Shown: positions 1 to 9,072 of the stretch, piece after piece | Layout of the letters: every line of letters begins with the position of its first letter | Numbering within the stretch: the stretch's first letter is position 1 | DNA from: Sphingobacterium sp. SGR-19 | Lineage (GTDB): Bacteria > Bacteroidota > Bacteroidia > Sphingobacteriales > Sphingobacteriaceae | Length of the DNA: 64,000 nucleotides | NCBI RefSeq assembly: GCF_011043555.1 | Contig: NZ_JAAKGS010000001.1 | Location: 62,001-126,000 of the forward strand | Reading direction: 5' to 3' | Program-made: the position numbers and the translations under genes | Notes under the pieces: generated by a model | What the model was told of the DNA's origin: nothing | Databases searched by the model: none | What the model saw: the letters and a program-made list of their open reading frames with translations, nothing else

Positions 1-416
1 AGGATTTCAAGATAGGACATAAAGATGAAGAAACATGCAAAAAACATCTGGAAGCCTTAGAAGAGTACGCAGATTGTCCTGTCGAACGGGGATATGAAGC
101 GGCATACCACATGTTTATGGCAAAACATACCGGGAACCCCCTGAAAAAAATGAGCTACTTCCGAAACGGAAAGAAGATGTTGGAAGAGGAAATAGCGGAC
201 AACCCCAGCGAAATAGAATTGCGTTATATTCGGTTATGTATTCAATACTATATTCCATCGTATTTAGGATATAAAGATAATATAGAAGAAGATAAAGATT
301 TTTTAGTGAACAATTTATATAAGTTAAGAGATAAGGAAACGAAACAACTTATCTATGTCTATCTAAAAGGTGCAAAGATGTATTCGGAAGAAGAATTGGC
401 TTTATTGGGACGTTAA
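1..416 (+). CDS. hypothetical protein, C-terminal part (5' end outside window)
   Basis: The frame is open from the left edge (codons in phase from base 3) to a stop at 414-416, so the N-terminus is missing. About 137 residues are visible, rich in Glu and Lys and probably helical. There is no signal peptide or membrane segment in the visible part. The middle contains a Tyr-rich stretch (ELRYIRLCIQYYIPSYLGY). I do not recognise a domain and assign no function. An internal ATG at 111 exists, but the frame continues upstream of it without a stop, so a longer gene is more likely. It ends 53 bp before guaA and has the same strand. Confidence 0.7.
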   Translation, partial: DFKIGHKDEETCKKHLEALEEYADCPVERGYEAAYHMFMAKHTGNPLKKMSYFRNGKKMLEEEIADNPSEIELRYIRLCIQYYIPSYLGYKDNIEEDKDFLVNNLYKLRDKETKQLIYVYLKGAKMYSEEELALLGR

Positions 417-457
417 AGGAAATCAATTAAAATCGCTAAAAATACAAGGCGAATATG

Positions 458-465
458 TAACTTTG
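458..465 (+). promoter_or_regulatory. Bacteroidota -7 box (TAACTTTG) of guaA
   Basis: The box matches the TAnnTTTG consensus of the Bacteroidota primary sigma factor. Its last G lies only 4 nt before the guaA ATG, so the transcript would start at or next to the start codon. I see no clear -33 TTTG at the expected spacing. Confidence 0.55.
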
Positions 466-469
466 CGCC

Positions 470-2020
470 ATGTCCGAAAAAATTATCATTCTTGATTTTG
501 GCTCGCAATATACACAGCTAATAGCACGCCGTGTTCGTGAGCTTAACGTTTATTGTGAAATTCATCCATATAACAATTTACCGGAATTTGATGATGCGGT
601 AAAAGGTGTTATCTTTTCAGGTAGCCCATATTCTGTTAGGCAAGAGGATGCACCTCAGGTAGACTATACCAACATTCAAAATCGTTTTCCATTATTGGCC
701 GTTTGCTACGGGGCGCAATATCTAGCACAGCAATCCGGAGGAGAGGTATTACCCTCCGAAATCCGGGAGTATGGCCGTGCGAATTTACAATTTGTGGATC
801 AGGAAAGTACCTTGTTGAAAGGTGTACCGGTACAATCACAGGTGTGGATGTCGCATGGAGACACCATTAAGGAAATACCTTCCAATTTTAAAATTATTGC
901 TAGTACGGACAAGGTACGTGTGGCAGCATACGAAATAGAAGGCACACGCACGTACGGTATCCAATTCCACCCAGAGGTGACACACAGCACCGACGGACAA
1001 GTATTGTTAAAGAATTTTGTCGTTGACATATGTGGTTGTTCGCAAGACTGGACTCCCGATACCTTTGTCGAAACGACAGTAGCAGAGCTGAAGGCGCAAT
1101 TAGGGGATGATCATGTAATCATGGCATTGTCGGGTGGTGTAGACTCTACGGTAGCAGCGGTATTATTACACCAAGCTATCGGGAAAAATCTACATTGTAT
1201 TTTTGTAGATCATGGTTTGCTTCGTAAAAATGAATACGAACAAGTATTGGATTCATATAAAAATATGGGACTAAATATTAAAGGAATCAATGCGAAAGAA
1301 TTGTTTTTTGGTCGATTGGCAGGTGTATCGGAACCTGAACAAAAGCGGAAAATAATTGGTGCATCCTTTATTGACGTGTTCGATCAGGCTTCTAAGGATA
1401 TTCAACATGAACTGCCGGAAGGAATTGAAGCAAAATGGTTAGGACAGGGGACGATCTATCCTGATGTTATTGAATCGATCTCTGTGAAAGGGCCATCAGC
1501 AACTATTAAATCCCATCATAATGTTGGAGGTTTGCCCGATTTTATGAAGCTTAAAGTAGTAGAGCCGTTGAAGGCCTTGTTTAAGGATGAAGTACGTCGT
1601 GTAGGAAGAACATTGGAGGTAGATTCCAATATTTTAGGACGGCATCCCTTCCCGGGGCCAGGACTAGCTATTCGCGTGCTTGGCGACATCACAGAAGAAA
1701 AGGTACGGATTTTGCAGGAAGCTGATGATATCTATATTCGTAACTTAAAAGAAGCGGGTTGGTATGATAAAGTATGGCAGGCAGGGACTATTTTTCTACC
1801 GGTGCAATCTGTAGGCGTCATGGGCGATGAGCGTACGTATGAACACGTGGTAGCCCTACGTGCAGTAGGCTCGTTAGACGGTATGACAGCCGATTGGATT
1901 CACTTGCCATACGATTTGTTAGCAAAAATCTCAAACGAAATCATCAATCATGTTAAAGGAATCAATAGAGTTGTCTATGATATCAGTTCAAAACCGCCAG
2001 CAACAATTGAATGGGAATAA
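470..2020 (+). CDS. guaA: GMP synthase (glutamine-hydrolysing)
   Basis: Converts XMP to GMP with ATP and glutamine, the last step of de novo GMP synthesis, in the cytoplasm. At 516 residues it has the full bacterial length. The N-terminal class I glutamine amidotransferase starts with [11 protein letters not shown], has the nucleophile in VCYGAQ (Cys79) and the partner residues in FHPE (His167, Glu169). The ATP pyrophosphatase P-loop SGGVDS is at 221-226. The dimerisation domain follows, with [13 protein letters not shown] and the terminal KPPATIEWE. The start is fixed by homology, since [12 protein letters not shown] aligns with the family N-terminus. The next gene starts inside its 3' end. 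Confidence 0.98.
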   Translation: MSEKIIILDFGSQYTQLIARRVRELNVYCEIHPYNNLPEFDDAVKGVIFSGSPYSVRQEDAPQVDYTNIQNRFPLLAVCYGAQYLAQQSGGEVLPSEIREYGRANLQFVDQESTLLKGVPVQSQVWMSHGDTIKEIPSNFKIIASTDKVRVAAYEIEGTRTYGIQFHPEVTHSTDGQVLLKNFVVDICGCSQDWTPDTFVETTVAELKAQLGDDHVIMALSGGVDSTVAAVLLHQAIGKNLHCIFVDHGLLRKNEYEQVLDSYKNMGLNIKGINAKELFFGRLAGVSEPEQKRKIIGASFIDVFDQASKDIQHELPEGIEAKWLGQGTIYPDVIESISVKGPSATIKSHHNVGGLPDFMKLKVVEPLKALFKDEVRRVGRTLEVDSNILGRHPFPGPGLAIRVLGDITEEKVRILQEADDIYIRNLKEAGWYDKVWQAGTIFLPVQSVGVMGDERTYEHVVALRAVGSLDGMTADWIHLPYDLLAKISNEIINHVKGINRVVYDISSKPPATIEWE

Positions 2021-3260
2021 GCGGTCATTCGTATGGATATTAACACTGTTCCTCTTTTTAGGAGCTTGTTCACCTAAGACCAAGGTACTAAAATCACCTG
2101 ACCATAGTGGTGGGAATATAGGGGGGACTGTTCCAAAAGAGGAAAAACCGGAAGCGGTAGATAAAGAAACAACAGTTGAAGATGCTCGTAAAGCAGAAGC
2201 AGCTAGAAACAGTGTGGCATTGATTCTACCTTTTCAATTGGATAGGATTTCACCTCATACATTATCAAAAGAAGACGTTAATCGTTCGGCAATTGCACTT
2301 GACTTTTACCAAGGTTTTCAGTTGGGGTTGAATGAATTGGCACAAAAAGGTCGCTCTTTTTCGCTCAATGTAATTGACTCGCGAGATAACGCAATACATA
2401 ATCAATCGGTCGCCAAATCGGAAGAGGTTTTAAGTGCGGCACTGATTGTAGGGCCTGTATTCCCGAAAGAAATAACCACATTTGGTATGCATCTTTCAAA
2501 CAAAAATGCATTGCAGGTAAATCCTTTGGCAGCAACGAAGGCTCGGGAATTCAATTTGCCTAATTTAGTGTCCCTAACCCCATCTATTGATGTACATACT
2601 AAAGCTATGGCAGAACGCGTTGGAAAAGATTACAAAACTGGGGACGTGGTTATTATCTATAATACGTCAGACAATGACGGACGTCAATTTTTAAGCGGTT
2701 TCTTGTCGGAACTTAAGAAGGCAAATCCGTCTGTCCAGGTTCGTTCCGTATCGTCGATTCCCCAACTGAATGAGGAAATTAGTCTAACAGGTACGAATTT
2801 GATAGTAGCGGGTACGACCGATAGATTTCAGTTGCGTTCTTTTGTGAGTAATTTAGAAGCAAAATCTTCCGAAGAATTTTATATGTTTCGCGTATACGGA
2901 CACCCTTTATGGGATCGTATAGATTTCAGTATATATGAGCGATTTGTTGATTTCCGACCTGTTATCACCTCAGAAAGCCATTTAAAGTCATGGACAAGAG
3001 AAACAAAGGAATTTAAAGATAAATACTATTCCTTATATAATGTTAATCCTTCGGATTATTCCTATAAAGGATATGATGCAGCCCGATATTTTGGAAATCT
3101 ACTGGCAAAATATGGTGACAATTATTCCGAACATATCACGAAAGAAAAATTCGAAGGCTTATTTAGTACTTATGCATTCAATTATAACGAAGCTTGGGGA
3201 TTTATAAATAACGCGGTTTCGTTTAAAAGCTATCAAGGCTCATCGTTTCAGTTAAACTAA
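1977..3260 (+). CDS. periplasmic-binding-protein-like lipoprotein
   Basis: A lipoprotein with a type I periplasmic-binding fold, as in amino-acid ABC substrate-binding proteins and LpoA-like envelope proteins. The signal peptide is [12 protein letters not shown] with lipobox LGAC, so it is anchored in the outer or inner membrane. A linker rich in Lys, Glu and Asp follows. The binding domain begins near [11 protein letters not shown] and runs through [13 protein letters not shown] and [19 protein letters not shown]. The ATG at 1977 gives a normal signal peptide; an in-frame ATG at 1950 would only add nine residues. Either start overlaps guaA, so translation is probably coupled. No ABC permease or ATPase is nearby, so a transport role is unsupported; an envelope-assembly or sensing role is equally likely. 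Confidence 0.75.
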   Translation: MISVQNRQQQLNGNKRSFVWILTLFLFLGACSPKTKVLKSPDHSGGNIGGTVPKEEKPEAVDKETTVEDARKAEAARNSVALILPFQLDRISPHTLSKEDVNRSAIALDFYQGFQLGLNELAQKGRSFSLNVIDSRDNAIHNQSVAKSEEVLSAALIVGPVFPKEITTFGMHLSNKNALQVNPLAATKAREFNLPNLVSLTPSIDVHTKAMAERVGKDYKTGDVVIIYNTSDNDGRQFLSGFLSELKKANPSVQVRSVSSIPQLNEEISLTGTNLIVAGTTDRFQLRSFVSNLEAKSSEEFYMFRVYGHPLWDRIDFSIYERFVDFRPVITSESHLKSWTRETKEFKDKYYSLYNVNPSDYSYKGYDAARYFGNLLAKYGDNYSEHITKEKFEGLFSTYAFNYNEAWGFINNAVSFKSYQGSSFQLN

Positions 3261-3261
3261 G

Positions 3262-4437
3262 ATGGAAGTTAACTCAAGTAGAGTCGAACAGCAGTTGCGC
3301 AATTTTCAACGCGCAATAAGCGCTTATGATAAAACGGAGCCCTTCGCTCGGTTTCTTACTCGATTTTTTAAAGAAAATAAACAAATGGGGTCATCCGATA
3401 GACGGATGACTTCTCGTTTATGCTATAATTTTTTCCGTTTAGGACGTTCTGCGATAGATTTATCCACGATTGACCGTCTAGTGGTTGCTGAATTTTTGTG
3501 TGAAACGCAAAGCGCTGTTGTCGAACTTTATCAACCGCGCTGGATTTCCAATATTGCTGCATCTTTACCGGAAAAGATATTTTTTCTGAAGAACCAGGGC
3601 TACGAGGTGGTGGATTATCTTTTTCCTTTTGCTTTTCATTTGTCACCAGCTATTCAGGAAGAACAATTCATAGCAAGTCATTTGGTACAACCCGATTTAT
3701 TCATTCGCGTACCGCAAAATAATAAAGCTATTGTGGAACGGGAACTTGCCGAACACGGAATTGCTTTTAAATATGTTTTTGGAAATGCTTATTGTTTAGA
3801 AAATGGAAGTAAGTTACAGAATATAAGAAAGATAGCGGGGTTATATGAAGTGCAGGATTTATCTTCTCAGCAAAGCCTAGGCGATCTTTCGCCGACGCCG
3901 GGAGAACGATGGTGGGACGCATGTGCTGGTTCGGGTGGAAAATCATTATTGTTATTAGATCGTTGCCCACATATTGATCTATTGGTCTCGGATATACGGC
4001 TGAGTATACTTCGCAACCTAGACGAGCGCTTTGACAAAGCAAAGATAAAAACGGACTACAGGAAAAAGGTCTTAGATTTGACCCAAGATATCAATCACTT
4101 GATGGATGGAGAAGCTTTTGATGGTATATTGGTAGATGCGCCTTGCTCTGGTTCGGGAACCTGGGGACGTACACCGGAAATGCTGAGCCAATTTGATGAA
4201 GAGCGTATACAGACCTTTGTTTCCCTTCAACGTCAAATCGTTGACACTGTAGTTGGCTACCTTAAACCTCAAGGAATATTAATGTATATCACCTGTTCGG
4301 TATTTAAAGCCGAGAATGAAGAGATCGTCCGTTATTTGGAAGAGGAACATGGATTAATGATGGAAGAAGGTGGCATTATTAAAGGATATAATAGAAAATC
4401 GGACAGCATGTTTGCCGCCCGACTGAGAAAAATTTAG
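3262..4437 (+). CDS. RsmB/NOP-family RNA (cytosine-5) methyltransferase
   Basis: A SAM-dependent m5C methyltransferase acting on rRNA or tRNA. The N-terminal 200 residues resemble the RNA-binding NusB/NOP-like part. The Rossmann domain has SAM motif I DACAGSGGKSLLL, motif IV DAPCSGSGTWGRTPE with the resolving Cys, and motif VI YITCSVF with the catalytic Cys. Both cysteines expected of the NOL1/NOP2/Sun class are present. At 391 residues it is a little shorter than E. coli RsmB (429). The ATG follows the upstream lipoprotein stop by one base, so the two genes form one transcript. The RNA target cannot be told from sequence. Confidence 0.9.
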   Translation: MEVNSSRVEQQLRNFQRAISAYDKTEPFARFLTRFFKENKQMGSSDRRMTSRLCYNFFRLGRSAIDLSTIDRLVVAEFLCETQSAVVELYQPRWISNIAASLPEKIFFLKNQGYEVVDYLFPFAFHLSPAIQEEQFIASHLVQPDLFIRVPQNNKAIVERELAEHGIAFKYVFGNAYCLENGSKLQNIRKIAGLYEVQDLSSQQSLGDLSPTPGERWWDACAGSGGKSLLLLDRCPHIDLLVSDIRLSILRNLDERFDKAKIKTDYRKKVLDLTQDINHLMDGEAFDGILVDAPCSGSGTWGRTPEMLSQFDEERIQTFVSLQRQIVDTVVGYLKPQGILMYITCSVFKAENEEIVRYLEEEHGLMMEEGGIIKGYNRKSDSMFAARLRKI

Positions 4438-4464
4438 TATAATAGAAGTGTAAAGTGTTTAGTG

Positions 4465-4932
4465 TTAGTCGCATTTACCGGGAATAACGAGTACTGGGCA
4501 ACTCGCTTTTCGTATAACTGATTCCGATACACTACCCGAGATAAAGTGTTCAAAGCCGGTACGTCCATTAGACCCCATAATAATAAGATCTGCTGTCCAT
4601 TCGGTAGCTGTACTGAGAATTTCATCTCGAACATTGCCCACTTTGTTAAATAAAAAAACATCCTGCGCTCCTTCGAAATCAGCTCCAATACTTTCCAAGA
4701 ATCGCTGGGCAGATTCTTGCTGTATTTCGGGAACTTCTGGTACCACGATGGGTTGTTGTCCTAATAGCGGATCTGCGCCATAGTTTGCGGGCGAGGTAGG
4801 AGGAACAACAGTGACCAACGCAAGCGAAGAACGAAACTCCCGAACTAAATCTTTTGCGTAATCAATTGCCTTGACGGTACATGGTGTATCGTCTACGGCT
4901 AAAAGTATGCGATTAAATCTGTGACTGCTCAT
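4465..4932 (-). CDS. universal stress protein, UspA family
   Basis: A small cytoplasmic nucleotide-binding stress protein of 155 residues. It begins with the usual RILLAVDDTPCTVKAIDYA strand-helix. Near the C-terminus it has the ATP-binding signature GSNGRTGFEHFISGS followed by CPVLVIP, which matches the G-2x-G-9x-G(S/T) pattern of ATP-binding UspA proteins. There is a longer than usual insertion between strand 2 and the last strands. It is monocistronic and convergent with the RNA methyltransferase gene. The role in stress tolerance is family knowledge; the trigger is unknown. Confidence 0.92.
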   Translation of the reverse strand: MSSHRFNRILLAVDDTPCTVKAIDYAKDLVREFRSSLALVTVVPPTSPANYGADPLLGQQPIVVPEVPEIQQESAQRFLESIGADFEGAQDVFLFNKVGNVRDEILSTATEWTADLIIMGSNGRTGFEHFISGSVSESVIRKASCPVLVIPGKCD

Positions 4933-5016
4933 CTTTTGTGACTATATAAAAAGTGATATATTCGTATGTACAAAACAGCGTTGCCGTGGTATTTGTTTTT
5001 ATAAAAATCAACTGAT

Positions 5017-5787
5017 ATGAATATAGGTGTCTGTAATTTATCGATAATCCCCTTAAGAGCGGCTAACACACACCGTAGTGAAATGGTGAGTCAAGTACTT
5101 TTTGCGGAGCAATTTGAAATACTTCAGGAAGAAAAGGAGTGGGCGTACATCCGTATGTTCCATATTGATTATGAAGGCTGGTTACAACGCGGACAGTTTG
5201 TACGTTTACCGGAAAATAATTTTATAGCTACCTCGGAAGGCGATTGCCTTGTTGTGGATATTATGGGTGCAGCGGCTTTCTCAGGCGATAGGAAAGTTGA
5301 TTTAATTGCAGGGACAAAAATTCCTAAACAACTTTTACAACAGCAATATACTGGTTTTCCATATCAGATTGACGGAAATTTACGAAGACCGAACACAACA
5401 GATTTTGAAATAGAATTCCCTAAATTAATAGCATATTATTACAACAGTCCTTATCTCTGGGGCGGACGTAGCCACGTAGGTATCGATTGTTCGGGGCTTA
5501 GCCAGGGTATATATACGCATTTCGGAATACAGTTGCCACGTGACGCTTACCAGCAAGCCGAAAAAGGAAAAACCGTCGACTTCTTTTCCGAAATTAAGCC
5601 TGGAGACCTTGCTTTCTTTGATAATGAGGACGGACGTATTACGCACGTGGGTATCATGATGGATGTAGAAACGATCTTCCACGCTTCTGCAAGTGTACGT
5701 ATAGACAAAATGGATCCGGAGGGTATCTTTAATAAGGAACAAAACCGCTATACCCATAAGCTTCGTATTGTGAAAAGATTCTGGTAA
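5017..5787 (+). CDS. NlpC/P60 (C40) peptidase with N-terminal SH3-like domain
   Basis: A cysteine peptidase of the C40 family that typically cuts gamma-D-Glu-diaminopimelate bonds in murein peptides. Residues 1-60 form a bacterial SH3-like region (EKEWAYIRMFHIDYEGWLQ). The catalytic domain starts near 130 and carries Cys158 in GIDCSG, His210 in ITHVGIM and His222 in FHASASVR, so the triad is complete. No signal peptide is visible. It therefore resembles the cytoplasmic murein-peptide recycling enzymes of the YkfC type rather than secreted autolysins. It is followed closely by the TPR gene on the same strand. Confidence 0.88.
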   Translation: MNIGVCNLSIIPLRAANTHRSEMVSQVLFAEQFEILQEEKEWAYIRMFHIDYEGWLQRGQFVRLPENNFIATSEGDCLVVDIMGAAAFSGDRKVDLIAGTKIPKQLLQQQYTGFPYQIDGNLRRPNTTDFEIEFPKLIAYYYNSPYLWGGRSHVGIDCSGLSQGIYTHFGIQLPRDAYQQAEKGKTVDFFSEIKPGDLAFFDNEDGRITHVGIMMDVETIFHASASVRIDKMDPEGIFNKEQNRYTHKLRIVKRFW

Positions 5788-5802
5788 TTACTATTTTTGA
5801 TC

Positions 5803-6783
5803 ATGTCTTTAAAAAATAACAGAAATTTTCTTCTGGCGAGCGCCCAGCTTTTTCCTTTAACTTTTTTAGAGCCCGTAGAGATAGCAGCCGACGAACCGGC
5901 GTTAACCCGAGCTAGAGAGGCTTTTACCTCTTATCGAAATGGGCAGCCGAAAATAGCGCTAGAACAGTATGCAGCAGCAATACAACAATTTTCTGACCAG
6001 CCCTTTTTTTACGCTTGTCGATCGATCCTAAATATGGCTTTGGGAGACGAAGAGGGGGCTTTTTACGATTATCAAGTAGCCAAAAATTTAGATTTTAATT
6101 ATCAAGCCTTTCTAGAATGGGTAGAAAATAGACCAAAAGAAGAAACACGTTTATGGAGGGATATCGAATTGAAGGAGATATTGTCTGATGCTTTGGAAAC
6201 TACCCAGCAATTTGATTACGAGCATGCACTAAAATTGTATGCATACGCCCACGAAAAATATCCCGAGGATGTGGACGTGCTCGTATATCGTGGTGCTTTA
6301 CATCTGCGCTTACTACGATATGATAAAGCGCTGTCTGATTTAAACCAGGCGATAGCAATGAATTCGGAACACTTTCAAGCATATTTGTTTCGGGCTAAAT
6401 TATTCAAGGCTATTCAAGAACACGGAAAGGCTAGAGTCGATTTTGATAGATCTGTGGAAGTTCAGCCTGACGCCAGCGTGACTTATGAAGAACGAGGTGG
6501 ATTTTTAGCCGATTTGAAGTTATATGAGGAGGCGTTGCTCGATTTTAATAAGCTGGTAAGTTTGATTCCCGAAGATTTTTATGTATATGCATTACGTGGC
6601 GATCTGTTTGAGAAACTTGAAAATTGGGAAGCTGCACTGCAAGATTACTCCACAGCGATAACGTTAAACCCTTATTATTCTGATCTATATGCTTATCGTG
6701 CTGATATGAGAGACCGTCTAGGTGATACTATAGGTGCCGCGGAAGACCGCCGGATGTTTGAGGAACTTGAAAAGGAAGACTAA
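5803..6783 (+). CDS. tetratricopeptide repeat protein
   Basis: A 326-residue protein made mostly of TPR units. The clearest ones are at about 150-180 (DVLVYRGALHLRLLRYDKAL), 185-215 and 255-310 (DFYVYALRGDLFEKLENWEA), each with the W/L-G-Y-A-F-A-P spacing. No signal peptide is seen. The frame can be extended to a TTG at 5797, but the ATG at 5803 is the natural start. It lies 15 bp behind the NlpC/P60 gene and is probably cotranscribed. TPR proteins are protein-protein scaffolds; the partner is unknown. Confidence 0.85.
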   Translation: MSLKNNRNFLLASAQLFPLTFLEPVEIAADEPALTRAREAFTSYRNGQPKIALEQYAAAIQQFSDQPFFYACRSILNMALGDEEGAFYDYQVAKNLDFNYQAFLEWVENRPKEETRLWRDIELKEILSDALETTQQFDYEHALKLYAYAHEKYPEDVDVLVYRGALHLRLLRYDKALSDLNQAIAMNSEHFQAYLFRAKLFKAIQEHGKARVDFDRSVEVQPDASVTYEERGGFLADLKLYEEALLDFNKLVSLIPEDFYVYALRGDLFEKLENWEAALQDYSTAITLNPYYSDLYAYRADMRDRLGDTIGAAEDRRMFEELEKED

Positions 6784-6800
6784 CATATAATACAAAAAGC

Positions 6801-6808
6801 TATCTTTG
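6801..6808 (+). promoter_or_regulatory. -7 box (TATCTTTG) of the MFS gene
   Basis: A perfect TAnnTTTG match, 28 nt before the ATG at 6837. No convincing -33 element is visible. Confidence 0.5.
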
Positions 6809-6836
6809 TCTGGCGAAATAAGATATCATAAATTTT

Positions 6837-8099
6837 ATGCCGACAAAAATAAATTTACCTTTTACAGGATACGAAAAATTTGTAATCTTCATCTTAGCCA
6901 TCAGCCAATTTACGGTTATTCTGGATTTTATGGTGATGTCACCTTTGGGCGACCTACTCATCAAATCTATGGATATGAACGCCTCATCTTTCGGCATCGT
7001 GGTATCTGCATATGCTTTCAGTGCTGGTGCTTCTGGACTTTTAACGGCAGGTTTTGCCGACAAGTATGATCGGAAGAAACTGTTGTTGTTTTTTTATTAT
7101 GGTTTTATTATCGGTACAATCTTTTGCGGAATCGCTAATACATTCTATACACTGGTAGCCGCAAGAATTATAACCGGCTTGTTCGGGGGCGTTATCGGTT
7201 CTATTTCCATGGCCATTATCACGGATTTGTTTGCTTTGGAAAAAAGAGGTCGGGTTATGGGATTTGTTCAGATGGGATTTGGGGCCAGTCAGGTGTTAGG
7301 TATTCCTATCGGGCTTTATATCGCGAATAGAATGGGATGGGAGGCTCCCTTTTTATTTATAGCGGGATTGGCGGTAATTATAGCGATTATTATCACGGTG
7401 CGGCTAAAACCGGTAAATGCCCATTTAGGGATGGAAGTACAGAAAAAAGCAATTGGCCATTTAATGCAGACGTTAAAAAAGAAATCTTATCACGTTGGCT
7501 TTTTAACGACTGCGATATTATCCGTCGGGGGCTTTATGATGATGCCATACGGAACTGTATTTGCTGTAAATAATCTGGGGATAAGTAATGAGCAGTTACC
7601 TTTTCTATTTATGGTGTCGGGTGTAAGTTCACTGATTATTATGCCATTCATAGGCAAAGTGAGCGATAGAGTAAATAAGTATAAATTATTTGCAGCCGCC
7701 ACGATTTGGTTGATGGTTATTTGTGTAATTTATACTAACCTATCTACAACCCCTTTTATGTGGGTTTTGGTTATCAATATTTGCATGATGATGGGGATTA
7801 TGAGCAGAATGGTCCCGTCTTCGGCTCTCATTTCTGCTGTTCCAGATATGCAAGATCGTGGTGCATTTATGAGCATTAACGCATCGTTACAGCAAATAGC
7901 TGGTGGGATTGCAGCGACGATGGCCGGGCTTATTGTTTATCAGCAAAATAAATTCAGTCCGCTGGAACATTATGATATGGTTGGTTACGCAGTGGTTGCT
8001 ATATCATTGGTTTCCATATTGTTCATGTATCGTGTGGACAAGCTTGTTAAGGCTAAAATGAAGAGCATGTCCTCATCCGGTCCAGACGAGCCAACCTAA
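6837..8099 (+). CDS. MFS transporter (DHA1-like)
   Basis: A 420-residue inner-membrane protein with about 12 hydrophobic segments, the normal major-facilitator size. The loop 2-3 signature appears as GFADKYDRKKLL (G-x-x-x-D-R-x-x-R/K). The helix 5 region reads GFGASQVLGIPIGLYIANR, which resembles motif C of proton-driven antiporters. The C-terminal half repeats the fold (IGKVSDRVNKYKLF). This pattern suggests proton-coupled export of small molecules, but the substrate cannot be inferred. It has its own promoter and is convergent with the DUF72 gene. Confidence 0.9.
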   Translation: MPTKINLPFTGYEKFVIFILAISQFTVILDFMVMSPLGDLLIKSMDMNASSFGIVVSAYAFSAGASGLLTAGFADKYDRKKLLLFFYYGFIIGTIFCGIANTFYTLVAARIITGLFGGVIGSISMAIITDLFALEKRGRVMGFVQMGFGASQVLGIPIGLYIANRMGWEAPFLFIAGLAVIIAIIITVRLKPVNAHLGMEVQKKAIGHLMQTLKKKSYHVGFLTTAILSVGGFMMMPYGTVFAVNNLGISNEQLPFLFMVSGVSSLIIMPFIGKVSDRVNKYKLFAAATIWLMVICVIYTNLSTTPFMWVLVINICMMMGIMSRMVPSSALISAVPDMQDRGAFMSINASLQQIAGGIAATMAGLIVYQQNKFSPLEHYDMVGYAVVAISLVSILFMYRVDKLVKAKMKSMSSSGPDEPT

Positions 8100-8120
8100 A
8101 CGTCCATTAAATGGATAGGG

Positions 8121-9002
8121 TTAAAACAACGTATTTTCTTTGTTTGGTATACGAAGATTGGAACCTATTTCCTTGTTAAGATGTTCAATAAAATGTGCTG
8201 CTAGTAAAGGCGATTCCAACTCTATGTTTTGATGAACGAAAAAATACAATTGTTGTAGACCAGCTTCTTTCCATTTTTTAATGACCTTAACCCATTCGAT
8301 TAACCGATCGTAGTCGGAAGGATGATTAGCGCCAACATAGCGTATAAACGCTGTTGGGGTTGTTAAGCGCATGTGTACCATGTCACGCCTGCCAGCGGTA
8401 TCGACGAGTACATTGGTCGTTTGGGTTTCTTCGAATAATTCGTATAGTTTCTCACTGATTTTTTTTTCCGAGAACCACTCTTGATTACGGACTTCTACGG
8501 CCAGTGGATAGCCTTTCGGAAAACGATGCAAGAATTCTTTCAGCCGATCAAAATCCTTTGGTTTGTAATTATCGTGCATCTGTAGGAACGCCATACCCAA
8601 TTTCTCTTCAAATAACACCGTGGCATCTACAAAATCCTTTACCTTTTCGTCGGTGTTAAGGAGTCTGGAATAATGGCTAACCGATTGAGGAATTTTAGGG
8701 AAGAACTTGAAATCACCAGGTGTTTTGTCTTTCCAGGTTTTTACCTGCTCTTTAGAGGGAGAATTGTAAAATGTTGCATTTAATTCAATAGAGTTAAATT
8801 GCTTGGAATAGTATGCCAATTCATCTTTAGTACCTCGAGGGTAGAAGCCTTTTAAATCCGCTTTGTTCCACTTTGCGCAACCTACTGCAACTTCTAGCGG
8901 TTTCTTTTGTTGGTGTGCTTCCAGTAACTGAATTGTCTCCGATGGAGTAGGAGGAAGCGAGAAATCAATTTCTTCCGGATTATTTACTTGTCCAAATTTC
9001 AT
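8121..9002 (-). CDS. DUF72 family protein (YecE-like)
   Basis: A 293-residue TIM-barrel-like protein of unknown biochemical role. Family hallmarks are GCAKWNKADLKGFYP near the N-terminus, ELNATFYNSPS, the central FKFFPKIPQSVSHY and the LAVEVRNQEWF strand. The frame can be extended upstream to 9113, but the added residues overlap the ychF terminator and are hydrophobic nonsense. The ATG at 9002 (MKFGQVNNPEE) is the likely start. A TATCTTCG near-match to the -7 box sits a few bases before it. Confidence 0.88.
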   Translation of the reverse strand: MKFGQVNNPEEIDFSLPPTPSETIQLLEAHQQKKPLEVAVGCAKWNKADLKGFYPRGTKDELAYYSKQFNSIELNATFYNSPSKEQVKTWKDKTPGDFKFFPKIPQSVSHYSRLLNTDEKVKDFVDATVLFEEKLGMAFLQMHDNYKPKDFDRLKEFLHRFPKGYPLAVEVRNQEWFSEKKISEKLYELFEETQTTNVLVDTAGRRDMVHMRLTTPTAFIRYVGANHPSDYDRLIEWVKVIKKWKEAGLQQLYFFVHQNIELESPLLAAHFIEHLNKEIGSNLRIPNKENTLF

Positions 9003-9024
9003 ACTCGAAGATAAAAAAAATAAA

Positions 9025-9047
9025 ACGCCCAACAAAAAGCCGGGCGT
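9025..9047 (-). terminator. intrinsic terminator behind ychF
   Basis: ACGCCC (9025-9030) pairs with GGGCGT (9042-9047). On the minus strand the hairpin is followed by a long T-rich run (complement of 9010-9025), as expected for the end of the ychF transcript. The DUF72 gene starts 22 nt further on. Confidence 0.85.
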
Positions 9048-9072
9048 TTGTTTTATAATGAGATATATATCA

